Source of the DNA: Burkholderiales bacterium
Lineage (GTDB): Bacteria > Pseudomonadota > Gammaproteobacteria > Burkholderiales > Nitrosomonadaceae
Direction of reading: 5' to 3'
Assembly: GCA_024235795.1 (NCBI GenBank)
Contig: JACKLR010000001.1
Span: 124,001-188,000 of the forward strand
DNA: 64,000 bases
Part shown: positions 54,465 to 63,897 of the stretch, in pieces
How the letters are laid out: each line of letters begins with the position of its first letter
Position numbering within the stretch: the first letter of the stretch is position 1
The notes under the pieces: model-generated
Databases searched by the model: none
Told to the model about the DNA's origin: nothing
What the model saw: the letters and a program-made list of their open reading frames with translations, nothing else
Made by a program: the position numbers and the translations under genes

Positions 54465-55976
54465 ATGTATACTGCAACTGAATTGAAATACAGTACCCTG
54501 CACTTTCTGACGGGCAAAGCGGTTTCCGCGTTGTTAACGTTTATTATTCTTTTATTGCTGGTCAGAATACTATCTACTCAAGAGTACGGCATGTATGTAC
54601 TTATGGTTGCGGGTATGGAACTCGCTCTGGCTATTCTGTCGTTCGGCCTGCCCTGGTTATCCGCGCGTTATTTGCCTGAATATCGCATACATAGCAGTGG
54701 CCGTTTACTTGTGCAATTCGTATGGAAGATCATTGCATTGTTTGTGTTGATGCTCTCTACAGGCGCTTTTTTGCTCTTTTTATTGATGCAATGGCTGATG
54801 CCTATAGAATTAATCCATTACACACCTATAGCCCAATTATTTTTAGCCGTCCTCTTACTGGAAGGTCTAAGCAGACGCATCCGGGAAAATATCCTGGCAC
54901 CATTGATGCAACAAAAGCTTGCGCAAATCAGTCTCGCAGCACGAAATTTTATTTTTTTGATGCTAATTGGCATTATCGTTTTCCAGGTTGATATTCAGCT
55001 CTATCACGTCGTTCTTGCTGAAATTATTGCATCCGTAGTGGGCACTCTAATTGTGTTGTATGGTTTAATCCAGCACTTGAAAATTTATCGGAATATTTCA
55101 GGAAAGGACGGATGGCAACCGCCCCAACCATTAAAAATGTGGCGCATTGCTCGTAATATGTATTTTAGCAGCCTGATCGTTTTGACCTATAGTCCTCAGA
55201 TACTCATTTTTATAACGCAACGTTATTTGGGAATTGAAGCCACTGCACTTTTCGGCTTTTTATGCAAAATATATCAACAAATAGCGAATTATTTGCCTGC
55301 CAAATTATTATTCAACTTGATTCAACCCAAATTAGTTGCTTCTTATATCAATTCGGGCAGCATGAAGGAGCTTATGCGAAATGCGAATCTGGCTGGAAAA
55401 TTCAGCTTGTTTGTTCTTATGCCGGTTATCATATTTACCTGGCTTACCGGAGATGAACTGATCTATCAGCTGAGCAGTGGGAAGTTTATGTCATCAGGCA
55501 GCTATTTGTTAGGCCTAATGCTGGCCATGATCCCGCTCAGCCAGCACCGCATATTGACGACTATTGTGGTTGCCATTGATAAAAACCAGATTGTTTTATG
55601 GAGTGGGTTACTTGGTGTGCTATCGTTACCACTAGCCTATTTTTTTCTGGAAATGGACAAAGGTTTGTGGGGGCCTATTATAGCGATTATCTCTGGCCAG
55701 ATTCTCTATAACATCACAATCATTGCTTACCTTGTACGCAATACATCATACCGCCCTGATACGACAGGATTCTTTAAGTTAATGCTTGTATCATTTAGCG
55801 TGTTCATTATTGTTCAATTTCCGATTGTTCAGTTGCATGGCGTAATTAAATTATTCGTTATATTGTTTACTGTTACGAGTTTTTTCTTACTGTCTGCTTT
55901 TTTAATCAAACCATTCAAAGCTGAAGAAAGAGCAAGGCTCAATAGTTTTATCAATAAAAAAATATTTGTCTGGTAA
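54465..55976 (+). CDS. Polysaccharide flippase, Wzx/MATE-like
   Basis: 503 residues with about twelve membrane helices. The N-terminal start of the Wzx fold is visible (YSTLHFLTGKAVSALLTFII, QEYGMYVLMVAGMELALAIL). It moves lipid-linked repeat units to the periplasmic face. The ATG at 54465 lies eight bases after the polymerase stop; the frame extends back into that gene. Confidence 0.85.
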   Translation: MYTATELKYSTLHFLTGKAVSALLTFIILLLLVRILSTQEYGMYVLMVAGMELALAILSFGLPWLSARYLPEYRIHSSGRLLVQFVWKIIALFVLMLSTGAFLLFLLMQWLMPIELIHYTPIAQLFLAVLLLEGLSRRIRENILAPLMQQKLAQISLAARNFIFLMLIGIIVFQVDIQLYHVVLAEIIASVVGTLIVLYGLIQHLKIYRNISGKDGWQPPQPLKMWRIARNMYFSSLIVLTYSPQILIFITQRYLGIEATALFGFLCKIYQQIANYLPAKLLFNLIQPKLVASYINSGSMKELMRNANLAGKFSLFVLMPVIIFTWLTGDELIYQLSSGKFMSSGSYLLGLMLAMIPLSQHRILTTIVVAIDKNQIVLWSGLLGVLSLPLAYFFLEMDKGLWGPIIAIISGQILYNITIIAYLVRNTSYRPDTTGFFKLMLVSFSVFIIVQFPIVQLHGVIKLFVILFTVTSFFLLSAFLIKPFKAEERARLNSFINKKIFVW

Positions 55977-56101
55977 CAAATACATCACAAAACTATTTAA
56001 AAATAATAAAAGTAACAACCAGACTTTTGTGTCGATTTTCTTATGCGGCTTGGATGCAATTGTTTGAGAATTAATAATTTTAGTGACAAGAGTTATTTAC
56101 A

Positions 56102-56980
56102 GTGAAAATTAATTTTATCGGTATTGGCGCGCAAAAATGTGCATCGACTTGGATACACCGTGTGTTATCCGACCATCCTGAAGTCAACGTTTACCCTGGC
56201 AAGGAAATAGATTTTTTTTCTGTTTATTTTGATCGTGGCTATCAATGGTACGAGCGACAACTGAATGATATCGGCAAGACCAAAGCAGTTGGGGAAGTAT
56301 CAACGTCATACTTTACCGATAGCGATTCGCCCGCGCGCGTATTTGGTTACAATCCTGATATGCGTATCATACTGTCACTGCGCGATCCAATTGAACGGGC
56401 ATATTCACATCATTTGCATGAAGTTCGTCTGCAGCATATAACAGGAAAAAATCTTACGTTTGAAGCGGGACTTGAAAATAATCCCATGTATTTGTTGCAA
56501 TCACGTTATTCACTGCATTTGAAACGTTGGTTAGAAGCTTTTCCAATCAACCAGATACTGGTGCTATTTCAGGAAAATATACGCGACGACCCTTTCAAGC
56601 AATCGCGCAGACTTTATCAATTTCTCGAATTATCCGACGCACATCATTCCGAATTTATAAATAAAAAAGTAAATAAAAGCCAGCGCGCTAAATATCCGGG
56701 TATTGAGAACTTCACTCAATATGCAGGGCAACTAGGGCGCGCACTTGGTGCTGGTAACTTCGTAGAAAAAATAAAGAACAATAATTGGATACGTCGACTT
56801 CGCCAGAGTAATGTAGTCGATCTGCGTCAGATCATTCCATCTATACAGCCTTCAACGAGAAAACATCTGCAAGAACTGCTTGCAGACGATATGTTTGAAT
56901 TGTCGCGACAGCTTGGGCGCACTGATCTACCCTGGCCAATTTGGAAATCATTAAATGACAATTCTGTAAATAAGGCCTGA
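56102..56980 (+). CDS. PAPS-dependent sulfotransferase (heparan-type)
   Basis: 292 residues. The 5'-PSB loop is FIGIGAQKCASTWIHRVLSD at the very N terminus. The 3'-phosphate motif is DMRIILSLRDPIERAYSHH, followed by LLQSRYSLHLKRWLEAFP, as in glycan N- or O-sulfotransferases. It would add sulfate to the EPS. GTG start; 125 bases separate it from the flippase, with no terminator seen. Its stop lies four bases before the deacetylase ATG. Confidence 0.88.
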   Translation: MKINFIGIGAQKCASTWIHRVLSDHPEVNVYPGKEIDFFSVYFDRGYQWYERQLNDIGKTKAVGEVSTSYFTDSDSPARVFGYNPDMRIILSLRDPIERAYSHHLHEVRLQHITGKNLTFEAGLENNPMYLLQSRYSLHLKRWLEAFPINQILVLFQENIRDDPFKQSRRLYQFLELSDAHHSEFINKKVNKSQRAKYPGIENFTQYAGQLGRALGAGNFVEKIKNNNWIRRLRQSNVVDLRQIIPSIQPSTRKHLQELLADDMFELSRQLGRTDLPWPIWKSLNDNSVNKA

Positions 56981-56983
56981 TTG

Positions 56984-57772
56984 ATGCGCGCCACAATTTT
57001 GATGTACCACATGATTGATACGCCGGTAACTCCTGCAGAGGTACGCTTTTGCCGCACGCGGGAAAACTTTCGTAAGGATATGCAATTAATCCGCGAAGCG
57101 GGATATCATGTCATATCATTGAAAACACTATTAACCGCTATAAAGAATAATACCCATATTCCAGATAATGCTATAGTCATAACATTTGATGATGGTCTGG
57201 CTTGTAATTATGAGAACGCACTACCTATACTGCAGGAATTTGGCTATTCAGCCTCATTTTTTGTCGTGACAAGTAAAATCAGTGGATTCAATGATTTTAG
57301 CTGGGATTATGGTTTCTCCTGCAGGCGCATGCTATCTACCAGCGAAATTATTGCTATGGCACAAGCCGGAATGGATATTGGCAGTCATACTGTAAATCAT
57401 GTTATCTTGGGGAAAGCAAAGACACAAATAGCCATTCATGAAATTCGGGATAGCAAAGCAATGCTGGAAGATGCACTAGGTCATGAAATACCACACTTTG
57501 CCTATCCTTTTGGCAGTTGGAATCCCACAGTACGCGATGTTGTTATGACAGCGGGTTATACGGGTGCATGTTCAACAATGCCATGGCCAAATAGGCCGGA
57601 TACTGATCCCTATCTTTTACGTCGATCAGAAATAAAAGGCCAAGATGCCCCGTGGCAATTTCGTTTGAAGCTACACTTTGCGACCAATACTATGCCGCCT
57701 ATAACTGAAATGCGTCAGTTAACTCGGAAATTTCTTGAAAAAACAGGGGTTATCTCTCTCCGTAAATTCTAG
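56984..57772 (+). CDS. Polysaccharide deacetylase (NodB fold)
   Basis: 262 residues. Motif 1 is VITFDDGLA with the metal-binding DD, motif 2 is IGSHTVNH (HxxxH), and HFAYPFGSW is motif 3. It removes acetyl groups from N-acetylated sugars, and the absence of a clear signal peptide suggests a cytoplasmic or membrane-associated site. It directly follows the sulfotransferase; deacetylation before N-sulfation would make biochemical sense but is inferred. The TAG stop coincides with the TA flank of a MITE. Confidence 0.88.
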   Translation: MRATILMYHMIDTPVTPAEVRFCRTRENFRKDMQLIREAGYHVISLKTLLTAIKNNTHIPDNAIVITFDDGLACNYENALPILQEFGYSASFFVVTSKISGFNDFSWDYGFSCRRMLSTSEIIAMAQAGMDIGSHTVNHVILGKAKTQIAIHEIRDSKAMLEDALGHEIPHFAYPFGSWNPTVRDVVMTAGYTGACSTMPWPNRPDTDPYLLRRSEIKGQDAPWQFRLKLHFATNTMPPITEMRQLTRKFLEKTGVISLRKF

Positions 57773-57932
57773 GAGGCTATCTTAGAATAGATTACTCTAC
57801 TGTGGAAAAGCTATTTTGGCCATATTTCCCGATTATTTTCGTTAAATAGAATAACTATTTGCCTCAAATAGTCGAAAAATCTGTCTCAAAATAGTTTCTC
57901 CCCGCTACGAGCACCATTCTCGGACAGCCTCC
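57772..57932. mobile_element. MITE-like element, 161 bp, TA target duplication
   Basis: Terminal inverted repeats of about 20 bp match at some 16 positions: left GGAGGCTATCTTAGAATAG, right end read inward GGAGGCTGTCCGAGAATGG. The element is flanked by TA on both sides (57770-57771, 57933-57934), as for IS630/Tc1-type insertions. There is no coding capacity. It sits immediately at the stop codon of the deacetylase gene. Confidence 0.7.
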
Positions 57933-58072
57933 TAGATGACGCTGCGAAGTTAAATATTATCTGCAATTTCATGATTGATACATATGCCGCTATTTGAGCT
58001 ATAACCTATTCATACCCGTTCTTCAAGATTCTACTCTCATCGTGGCGACCCATATTACCGGCAATCAACTTT

Positions 58073-59002
58073 TCAACAAGCAAAGCCTCGCCCCTTTAAA
58101 AATCCCCAACGATGCAAAGTATCAGCCTGCAGTGTTTGCACCGTATCTATTTCTGACTCTGTCCAGTTGTTGGTCCACGCGTCAGGTTTTGGTGCAAGCT
58201 GCAGAGACTCAACAATTTCCCAAAAATCTGGATCAATTTGATCGCTCAACTCCATGAAATCAAGGATGCGTTTCAACTGGCCATGCGGATCATGGACTAA
58301 TTTGTCGTACCGCACTTCCAGTAACTGGTTGCTTTGGATTAATGCAATTCCCTGTTCCAAGGAGTTCATTTCCATAACCCAGTTTCTCGCTGCGAGTTCT
58401 AAAGGATCAAAACCAGCTTCAACCATCTGTCTCGGTGTTCTGTCAGCCCAATACAATATATGCTCATCCCACCATGCTACATGTAATAAGGAATAAGCCA
58501 CCGCACGCCCATCCCTAACCACATGAATATACTTTGCATCTGGAAAGATTTCTCTGAAAATTGGCACTCTGCGATTGTTAGCTGTACGTTTTGTTAACAA
58601 TATCTCGCTATTGGACATTTTAAGAATACGTTCAAACTTGTCTCGCAAGCACGCTGCTACTTGAGGTTGAAGGTGATAGTCATCGTCCGGTACCAATGGA
58701 ATATCGCAGCTGGCATAAACTGACTCGGCCTCCGATGGCGTTGGCACAATGGCATGCAACCACTTGCGTCGTTTGTTGAAATATGCGCCGCCGTTCTCTT
58801 GAAACCAGAACTTGCGTTTATATTCCGGAAACTGATTTAGCAGACGCTGCAAGCCAGCCAGAACAATCAAATTGGGAAAGAGTCTCTGGTAATTACTGAG
58901 ATAAGCTACACCACGGTGGGCAGACAAAATCTTGTAGAGTAGGGTTGTTCCTGAGCGTCCAGCGCCCAGAATAAATACGACACGGTTTCTACTTCTATGC
59001 AT
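58073..59002 (-). CDS. PAPS-dependent sulfotransferase
   Basis: 309 residues, ATG preceded by GGAGA. The 5'-PSB loop is FILGAGRSGTTLLYKILSAH, and the 3'-phosphate region FPDAKYIHVVRDGRAVAYSL is clear, followed by LLEVRYDKLVHDPHGQLKRI. It is closer to the 27278 enzyme than to the heparan-type one at 56102. It is the third sulfotransferase of the EPS region. Its acceptor is unknown. Confidence 0.85.
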   Translation of the reverse strand: MHRSRNRVVFILGAGRSGTTLLYKILSAHRGVAYLSNYQRLFPNLIVLAGLQRLLNQFPEYKRKFWFQENGGAYFNKRRKWLHAIVPTPSEAESVYASCDIPLVPDDDYHLQPQVAACLRDKFERILKMSNSEILLTKRTANNRRVPIFREIFPDAKYIHVVRDGRAVAYSLLHVAWWDEHILYWADRTPRQMVEAGFDPLELAARNWVMEMNSLEQGIALIQSNQLLEVRYDKLVHDPHGQLKRILDFMELSDQIDPDFWEIVESLQLAPKPDAWTNNWTESEIDTVQTLQADTLHRWGFLKGRGFAC

Positions 59003-59222
59003 CAATTCTCCAGAGTCATGTACTTAATGTCTTTTCGATTCATCCATGCGGTCATACATGCAGGCAGTTTTCCTGCTACCTGAGCAACCTCTTAAGCGTT
59101 CTCTGAGCACCTATCAAAATTACTCAAACGTTTTAATATCAGCATCGTCTGGATTTTCACGTGATAGCAATCGTAAATGATATTTTGATTTCAAAATTTG
59201 ATTTTTATAAATAAATTTTTTG

Positions 59223-60130
59223 TCACCATACCCCAGGTGGCGGATTTGCAAGAAAATCTTCTACCGGAATTGTAGTGTTCTGATTTCTATCAGCGTATTC
59301 CGCTCCAGTATTATTTGGCCCTGGAGGATCTATAGTTGCAAAATAATGCGTTCGAGCTTCTTTTTTTATGAGTCCGTATCTGGAGAATCCTGCTGCGGGA
59401 ATGTATAACTCCGGGTAAAAATCTGTTAATTCACTGTCTATCACTGTCTATCACTGTCTATCACTGTCTATATTTGGATAATAATCAACACCTATATTTG
59501 CTGCTAGCCGCGATTTACCACTATCATCAATGCCATTGGGGTCGTCCAATATAAGTCGTGTTGTCATTGTTGCATACACTGCTTTTACATCTGACCCATC
59601 AATTGCGTGTTTTGGTGATATCCAACCGTGAATCGGATTCATCCCAGAATTTAACTTATACGATACAGCCCCAGATGGTTCTGCACGAACATCGACAGAT
59701 TCACCAGCTGTAGAAGGCGAAATATGCACTTGGTGTTTCTGTCCATTTGGCGTTGTAACAGAATTAATTCTGGACCACCGGTCTGTTGATTTTTTCAATA
59801 TATACAATTTCATGTCTGAAATTATTACACGTACATTTGTTGCGCTATGACGCTCACCGGGATAAATAACAAACCAGGGGATAATGGCATTCCAGTAGTC
59901 GGAAGATTTAAAAATTGGATTTTTAGGCTGCCACCAACTAGGCGTATTGTCTCCTCTCGGTACAGCTCCCATACCGACTGTTGCCTTTTTGACCACCCCA
60001 CTATTTCAGGGGCCATTAAAAGTTTTACTTCATTTAAGTGCATGTCACCTTTTATATCATCAATCGACTGTGATAATACTGAATTACTCATAATTAATAG
60101 GGTCATGAGCACAGTAATTTTTTTAATCAT
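59223..60130 (-). pseudogene. Third copy of the unrecognised secreted family, disrupted
   Basis: The sequence starts with a clean signal peptide (MIKKITVLMTLLIMSNSVLS) and SIDDIKGDMHLNEVKLL, and holds the family blocks RGDNTPSWWQPKN, YKLNSGMNPIHG and SRYGLIKK. Two lesions break it. A run of A has one base fewer than in copy 2 at the WSKKAT site (about 59990). At 59431-59470 the 10-bp unit TCACTGTCTA is present four times and brings in TGA and TAG stops. With one unit the frame would read straight through NIDSELTD. It is either a pseudogene or a slip-switchable locus. Confidence 0.75.
59431..59470. repeat. Four-copy 10-bp tandem repeat
   Basis: TCACTGTCTA repeated exactly four times within the third paralogue. 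Only loss to a single copy would restore the reading frame here. Confidence 0.95.
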
Positions 60131-60469
60131 TTAGCTCGCTAGATTATTCTTGATAATTAGAGAATGTTAACGCCCCCTAAATTTTACACATAATCTTTTC
60201 ATACGAAGTGTGACAAATTGTCGCATTGAATGTATGCATTTAAATGTGTTCGTGTCGACATTGATTGTGCAAGAACGATGTTTTCAGGTGGCGTAGTCTA
60301 TTCTCAACCTGGAGTTATTACGTCACAATGGCTGTGATTGCAAAGCTATCCAACTCCGTCAAAGAAATTGAAGCAGCGGACTCGTCAGTTTGTTCTGCAG
60401 GAGATGAAGGATAGCGCATGAAAGTGGCAATTAGCTTTGAGCTACTGTGGCTTATAGCGTCAACTATCA
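60131..60469. other. Intergenic region upstream of disrupted paralogue
   Basis: About 340 bases containing palindrome copy 8 at 60209-60225. No c-di-GMP riboswitch is present in front of this third copy, unlike the other two. Confidence 0.55.
60209..60225. promoter_or_regulatory. Recurrent 17-bp palindrome, copy 8
   Basis: TGTGACA-AAT-TGTCGCA, 79 bases upstream of the disrupted paralogue on the minus strand. Confidence 0.6.
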
Positions 60470-61705
60470 TCAATGCATAAATTTTACACCAAGCGAACGG
60501 TATAAACGGCACATACTGTCCAGGTAGCGATCAACCGTAAACGTCGTTGTTGCAAAGTGATAACCGGCGTGTCCCATTTCATCCAATTGCGAGTCTGGCA
60601 TTAACTGCACAGCCTGCATCTGCTCAGTTAATGCTTCGACGTTTGCGGTTTCAAACAGAAGACCTGTTTGACCCGGTTTGAGCATCTCTGGTATCCCGCC
60701 AATTTGAGCACCGATTACTGGTTTTCCGCAAGCATAGGATTCGAGAATACTAATCGGCGCATTTTCATACCATTGCGACGGCAAAACGACGGCCCGCGCA
60801 TGCTGTATCAACGACCATAATGTATCGCCGCTGCAAAATCCCAGAAACTCAATCGTCTCACAATCATCGGGAACGAGTTGACGCAGTTTTTTTTCATAGG
60901 GACCCGTTCCTGCCAGTTTCAATCTGACACCTGATGCTAACGCCGCTTTAATTAACGTATCGACACCTTTTTCGGGTGCAAGCCGACCAAAGTACAAAAA
61001 GTAGTCGCCCGCTTTGAAGTGCGGTTTGTATGACTCGTAATGGATAAAGTTGGGAATATAAACCAGTTTATCTGTTTCCCACCCCCATTCAATCAATTTG
61101 TCGCGATAAAACTGACTCGGAGTGATAATTCTATTGAGATTATTTTTATACAAGCCGAAAATTTTATGGATGGTGGACTCGATACCCACGAGCATACTCG
61201 TTGCAAATGAGTCATGAATGCACCGGTTCTTAACGACATGCAACAAATTTCCATGTTTACATTGTTCACAAACACCTGTCTTATTGAGCATCTTGTACGC
61301 CGGGCAGGCAATCTTTAAATCATGCGCAGTCATGACCGTCGGAATGTCTTCTTCTTTGAGTGCAGACAGAACCGATGGGGATAAATGATGATAAATACAA
61401 TGTGCATGCGCAATGTCGGGCCGGGTATGTTGAATAAGTTTTTTAAGCTTTGCTTTGGCTTCCCAGGAATATATCACTTTACCTGCCATGATCATTTTCT
61501 GTATCAGACTATAGTCGTGGCCAAATTCCAGTTCATCGGCAAAGTATTGCTCCCATTCTGATAATTCGTTTTTGGGATGGCGCATGGTAAAGGCCATCGT
61601 ATTCCATTGTATGTCTTGAAACAGTTTTTGATGATCAAAAAAAACAGCGTCAGATCCACCACGGCGATAATGATATGTGTTTAGCGACAACAGTGTATTT
61701 TTCAT
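60470..61705 (-). CDS. Glycosyltransferase, GT4 family
   Basis: 411 residues, GT-B fold. The N-terminal domain begins TLLSLNTYHYRRGGSDAVFF with a glycine-rich acceptor loop. The C-terminal donor domain has YFLYFGRLAPEKGVDTLI and ENAPISILESYACGKPVIGA (the EX7E-type motif). It transfers a sugar onto the EPS repeat unit. It stands alone on the minus strand; specificity is unknown. Confidence 0.88.
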   Translation of the reverse strand: MKNTLLSLNTYHYRRGGSDAVFFDHQKLFQDIQWNTMAFTMRHPKNELSEWEQYFADELEFGHDYSLIQKMIMAGKVIYSWEAKAKLKKLIQHTRPDIAHAHCIYHHLSPSVLSALKEEDIPTVMTAHDLKIACPAYKMLNKTGVCEQCKHGNLLHVVKNRCIHDSFATSMLVGIESTIHKIFGLYKNNLNRIITPSQFYRDKLIEWGWETDKLVYIPNFIHYESYKPHFKAGDYFLYFGRLAPEKGVDTLIKAALASGVRLKLAGTGPYEKKLRQLVPDDCETIEFLGFCSGDTLWSLIQHARAVVLPSQWYENAPISILESYACGKPVIGAQIGGIPEMLKPGQTGLLFETANVEALTEQMQAVQLMPDSQLDEMGHAGYHFATTTFTVDRYLDSMCRLYRSLGVKFMH

Positions 61706-61896
61706 TGGATCTTAGGAAATTGAGTACTTATTAAGGTATGTAAACCTACTGAGACTAATAAATCAAAACAGATATCATTTCCGTTCTCGAATTAGAGAGG
61801 CCAAATTCAGACTAATTTCAGATTAATTATTCGGGTTCTATGTGAATCGTAGTAGGTATGGCATTATACGCCAATGATTAGCGAAAAATTTTTAGC

Positions 61897-62148
61897 ATGG
61901 CTTTAAACCTGCAACCACCTTGGGAAATCAAAGAAAAAAACTTTACTCACGGCGAATCAGCACAAAATGATCTACGATTTCGCCTTTTCAAAGCAAAGCA
62001 CTCCTTGCAATGGATCATTTTGCGCTGGTGCATTCAGCTTAAAACATTACTATCTGTCGTGCGGTGTTTGCCCTATTTATTAGCTTATCTGCTGAGATCT
62101 TTACCGACAGGTTACCCACTTTCCTTTCCTGGCATACACCAGAAATGA
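61897..62148 (+). CDS. Possible small hypothetical protein
   Basis: 83 codons with one hydrophobic stretch (LLSVVRCLPYLLAYLL) and no ribosome site or known domain. It could be real or chance; nothing else was recognised between the two glycosyltransferases. Confidence 0.25.
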   Translation: MALNLQPPWEIKEKNFTHGESAQNDLRFRLFKAKHSLQWIILRWCIQLKTLLSVVRCLPYLLAYLLRSLPTGYPLSFPGIHQK

Positions 62149-62371
62149 TCCTACCTCGATCTTTCTGTCAGAAAATCGAATCAAAATCCATGAAAATTTT
62201 ATAGAAGAACAATTGTGCAAAGCCGCTAATGTACTTTGCTATAGATAACTTTGTATCAATATTTTGAATCCAAACATTATAGGAACGTTGATGAAAATTG
62301 CATGACATCTGATAGTTTTGCCTGAAGGCGAAGGTTTTTGACCAAATATGTTGACAATTTACATTCCGACA

Positions 62372-63391
62372 TTATTGCAGAATCTTAGGCTTGTTGAGTT
62401 CCTTCCCATTAATTGGGATCATCGGACTTGAGACTGACGTCATAAAGCCTAATACTAATGCAAGAGCATAACAATGCCATTCCAGAACCGAAAATAGCGC
62501 ACCGGATATACTTTTCTTTTTCACCGTCAAAACAACGGCCACCCCAAACCAGACAAATAGTTCAGCAACCGCCAGTACAAATATAGGATTGGTAATCTCT
62601 GTATATATCGCACCAATTATTGTCAGCATAATTGCTACGGCATGAAGTGAAAGTGCTGCGAAAACATACCATACTTGCCCCACGCTTAGCCACCACCATG
62701 GACGCCCAAAGGCTGTGCGAAGATACATACCATAAGCATGCATTCTGCGACTTCTCCATAGTCGACAAAGCATCTGCATGTCATTCTCAGAATGGCCAGT
62801 GTGAAGCACAGCTACTTCTGGGAGTCGGATGAGGCGCCACCCTGAAGCCCGCAAGCGAACACCTAATTCCGCCTCCTCGCAAGCCGGAAGCCAGCGATGC
62901 GCAAGATAGCCTATAGACTCGATCGCTTTACGTCGGTACAAACCGCCGCCGCCTAGATCTAAAACTTCCGTAATTTCTTGCAGCCCCGCCGCTCTGAGAG
63001 CACGTCGCTTATCACCCCTGGTTTTGATACTTGTATCAAGCAATTTTCCCGCCACACCTGCGACATCTGGATTAGATTCAAGATAATTTAGCGCCAGCGA
63101 CAAGAAACCGTACTGCAATTCCATATCTCCATCTAGTATATACAGATATTCACCATGAGCATATTGATAGCCAAGTTGCACAGCAGATGCGCAACCACAG
63201 TCCGCTTTATGTACAAACTGAACAATACGAATAGGGTAACGTCTTGCAATTTCTACTGTCATGTCTGTAGAAAGGGAGTCGACCAATATTACCTCACCAC
63301 CATATTTCAACGCTTCAGCCACAGCTGCTTCAAGACAATTCGATATCATGGTTTCTTCGTTGAATGCTTTGATCAAAATTGAGAGTTTCAT
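62372..63391 (-). CDS. Glycosyltransferase, GT2 family, membrane-bound
   Basis: 339 residues. The GT-A domain begins MKLSILIKAFNEETMISNCL, with VILVDSLSTDMT and the DxD-like YILDGDMELQ. CEEAELGVRLRASGW is the usual acceptor-side motif. Two or three membrane helices lie at the C-terminal end (about 240-325). It likely builds the EPS backbone or a side chain. Confidence 0.87.
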   Translation of the reverse strand: MKLSILIKAFNEETMISNCLEAAVAEALKYGGEVILVDSLSTDMTVEIARRYPIRIVQFVHKADCGCASAVQLGYQYAHGEYLYILDGDMELQYGFLSLALNYLESNPDVAGVAGKLLDTSIKTRGDKRRALRAAGLQEITEVLDLGGGGLYRRKAIESIGYLAHRWLPACEEAELGVRLRASGWRLIRLPEVAVLHTGHSENDMQMLCRLWRSRRMHAYGMYLRTAFGRPWWWLSVGQVWYVFAALSLHAVAIMLTIIGAIYTEITNPIFVLAVAELFVWFGVAVVLTVKKKSISGALFSVLEWHCYALALVLGFMTSVSSPMIPINGKELNKPKILQ

Positions 63392-63897
63392 TTTTTACTC
63401 CACCAAGGTATTCCTCATTTCAAAAACAATTATCATACAGAAAATGTCCCCTTGACTGCGTCATTCTGGCGTCCAATTGCCTGGAGCTACTTTATATTTT
63501 TTATTTTATACCACTATTGGAATTTCAATTTGTTGCTGCCGGATAGCACTGTTAGCGTTTTATTCATGCATCTTCAGTTGTAAAACGTCATTGTAACGTC
63601 GCAGCAGACTGATATCGTGTTGGGGAGCCGCTATTCATGATGCGATTCAATTACTTTGTGAATTGATAAAAAGACATTCAGAACATGCCGGATTTTACTT
63701 TTGAGCGCTTCAACTGCTTCAATGCAACGCAAACTCCGGCAGGTCAAGTTACAAAATGTTGGCCTGTCAATGCCCGTCACATAAGTCGTTAACCACAGCA
63801 TTAAAATGTATCGAAGTTTTAGCTCTTCGCGGTATTAACGTGGGGGTCAGCATTTCATTATCGATAGACCAGGGCTCGGGAATTATTGCAACCCTGC
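63392..63897. other. Region with possible histidine-kinase remnant
   Basis: No intact gene. On the plus strand about 63775-63911 reads SLTTALKCIEVLALRGINVG and ends GSGIIATLPIQA. This resembles the N box (LTNALKH) and the final strand of a NarL-type sensor kinase ATPase domain, but with most of the domain missing. Probably a decayed fragment. Confidence 0.3.

Noticed and set aside
60131..60300. Third c-di-GMP riboswitch in front of the disrupted paralogue
   Set aside because: Looked for GGCAAACC and GACGCAAAG on the minus strand; neither is present.
60318..60512. 64-codon minus-strand frame after the glycosyltransferase gene
   Set aside because: No family resemblance, overlaps the end of the glycosyltransferase gene, no ribosome site.
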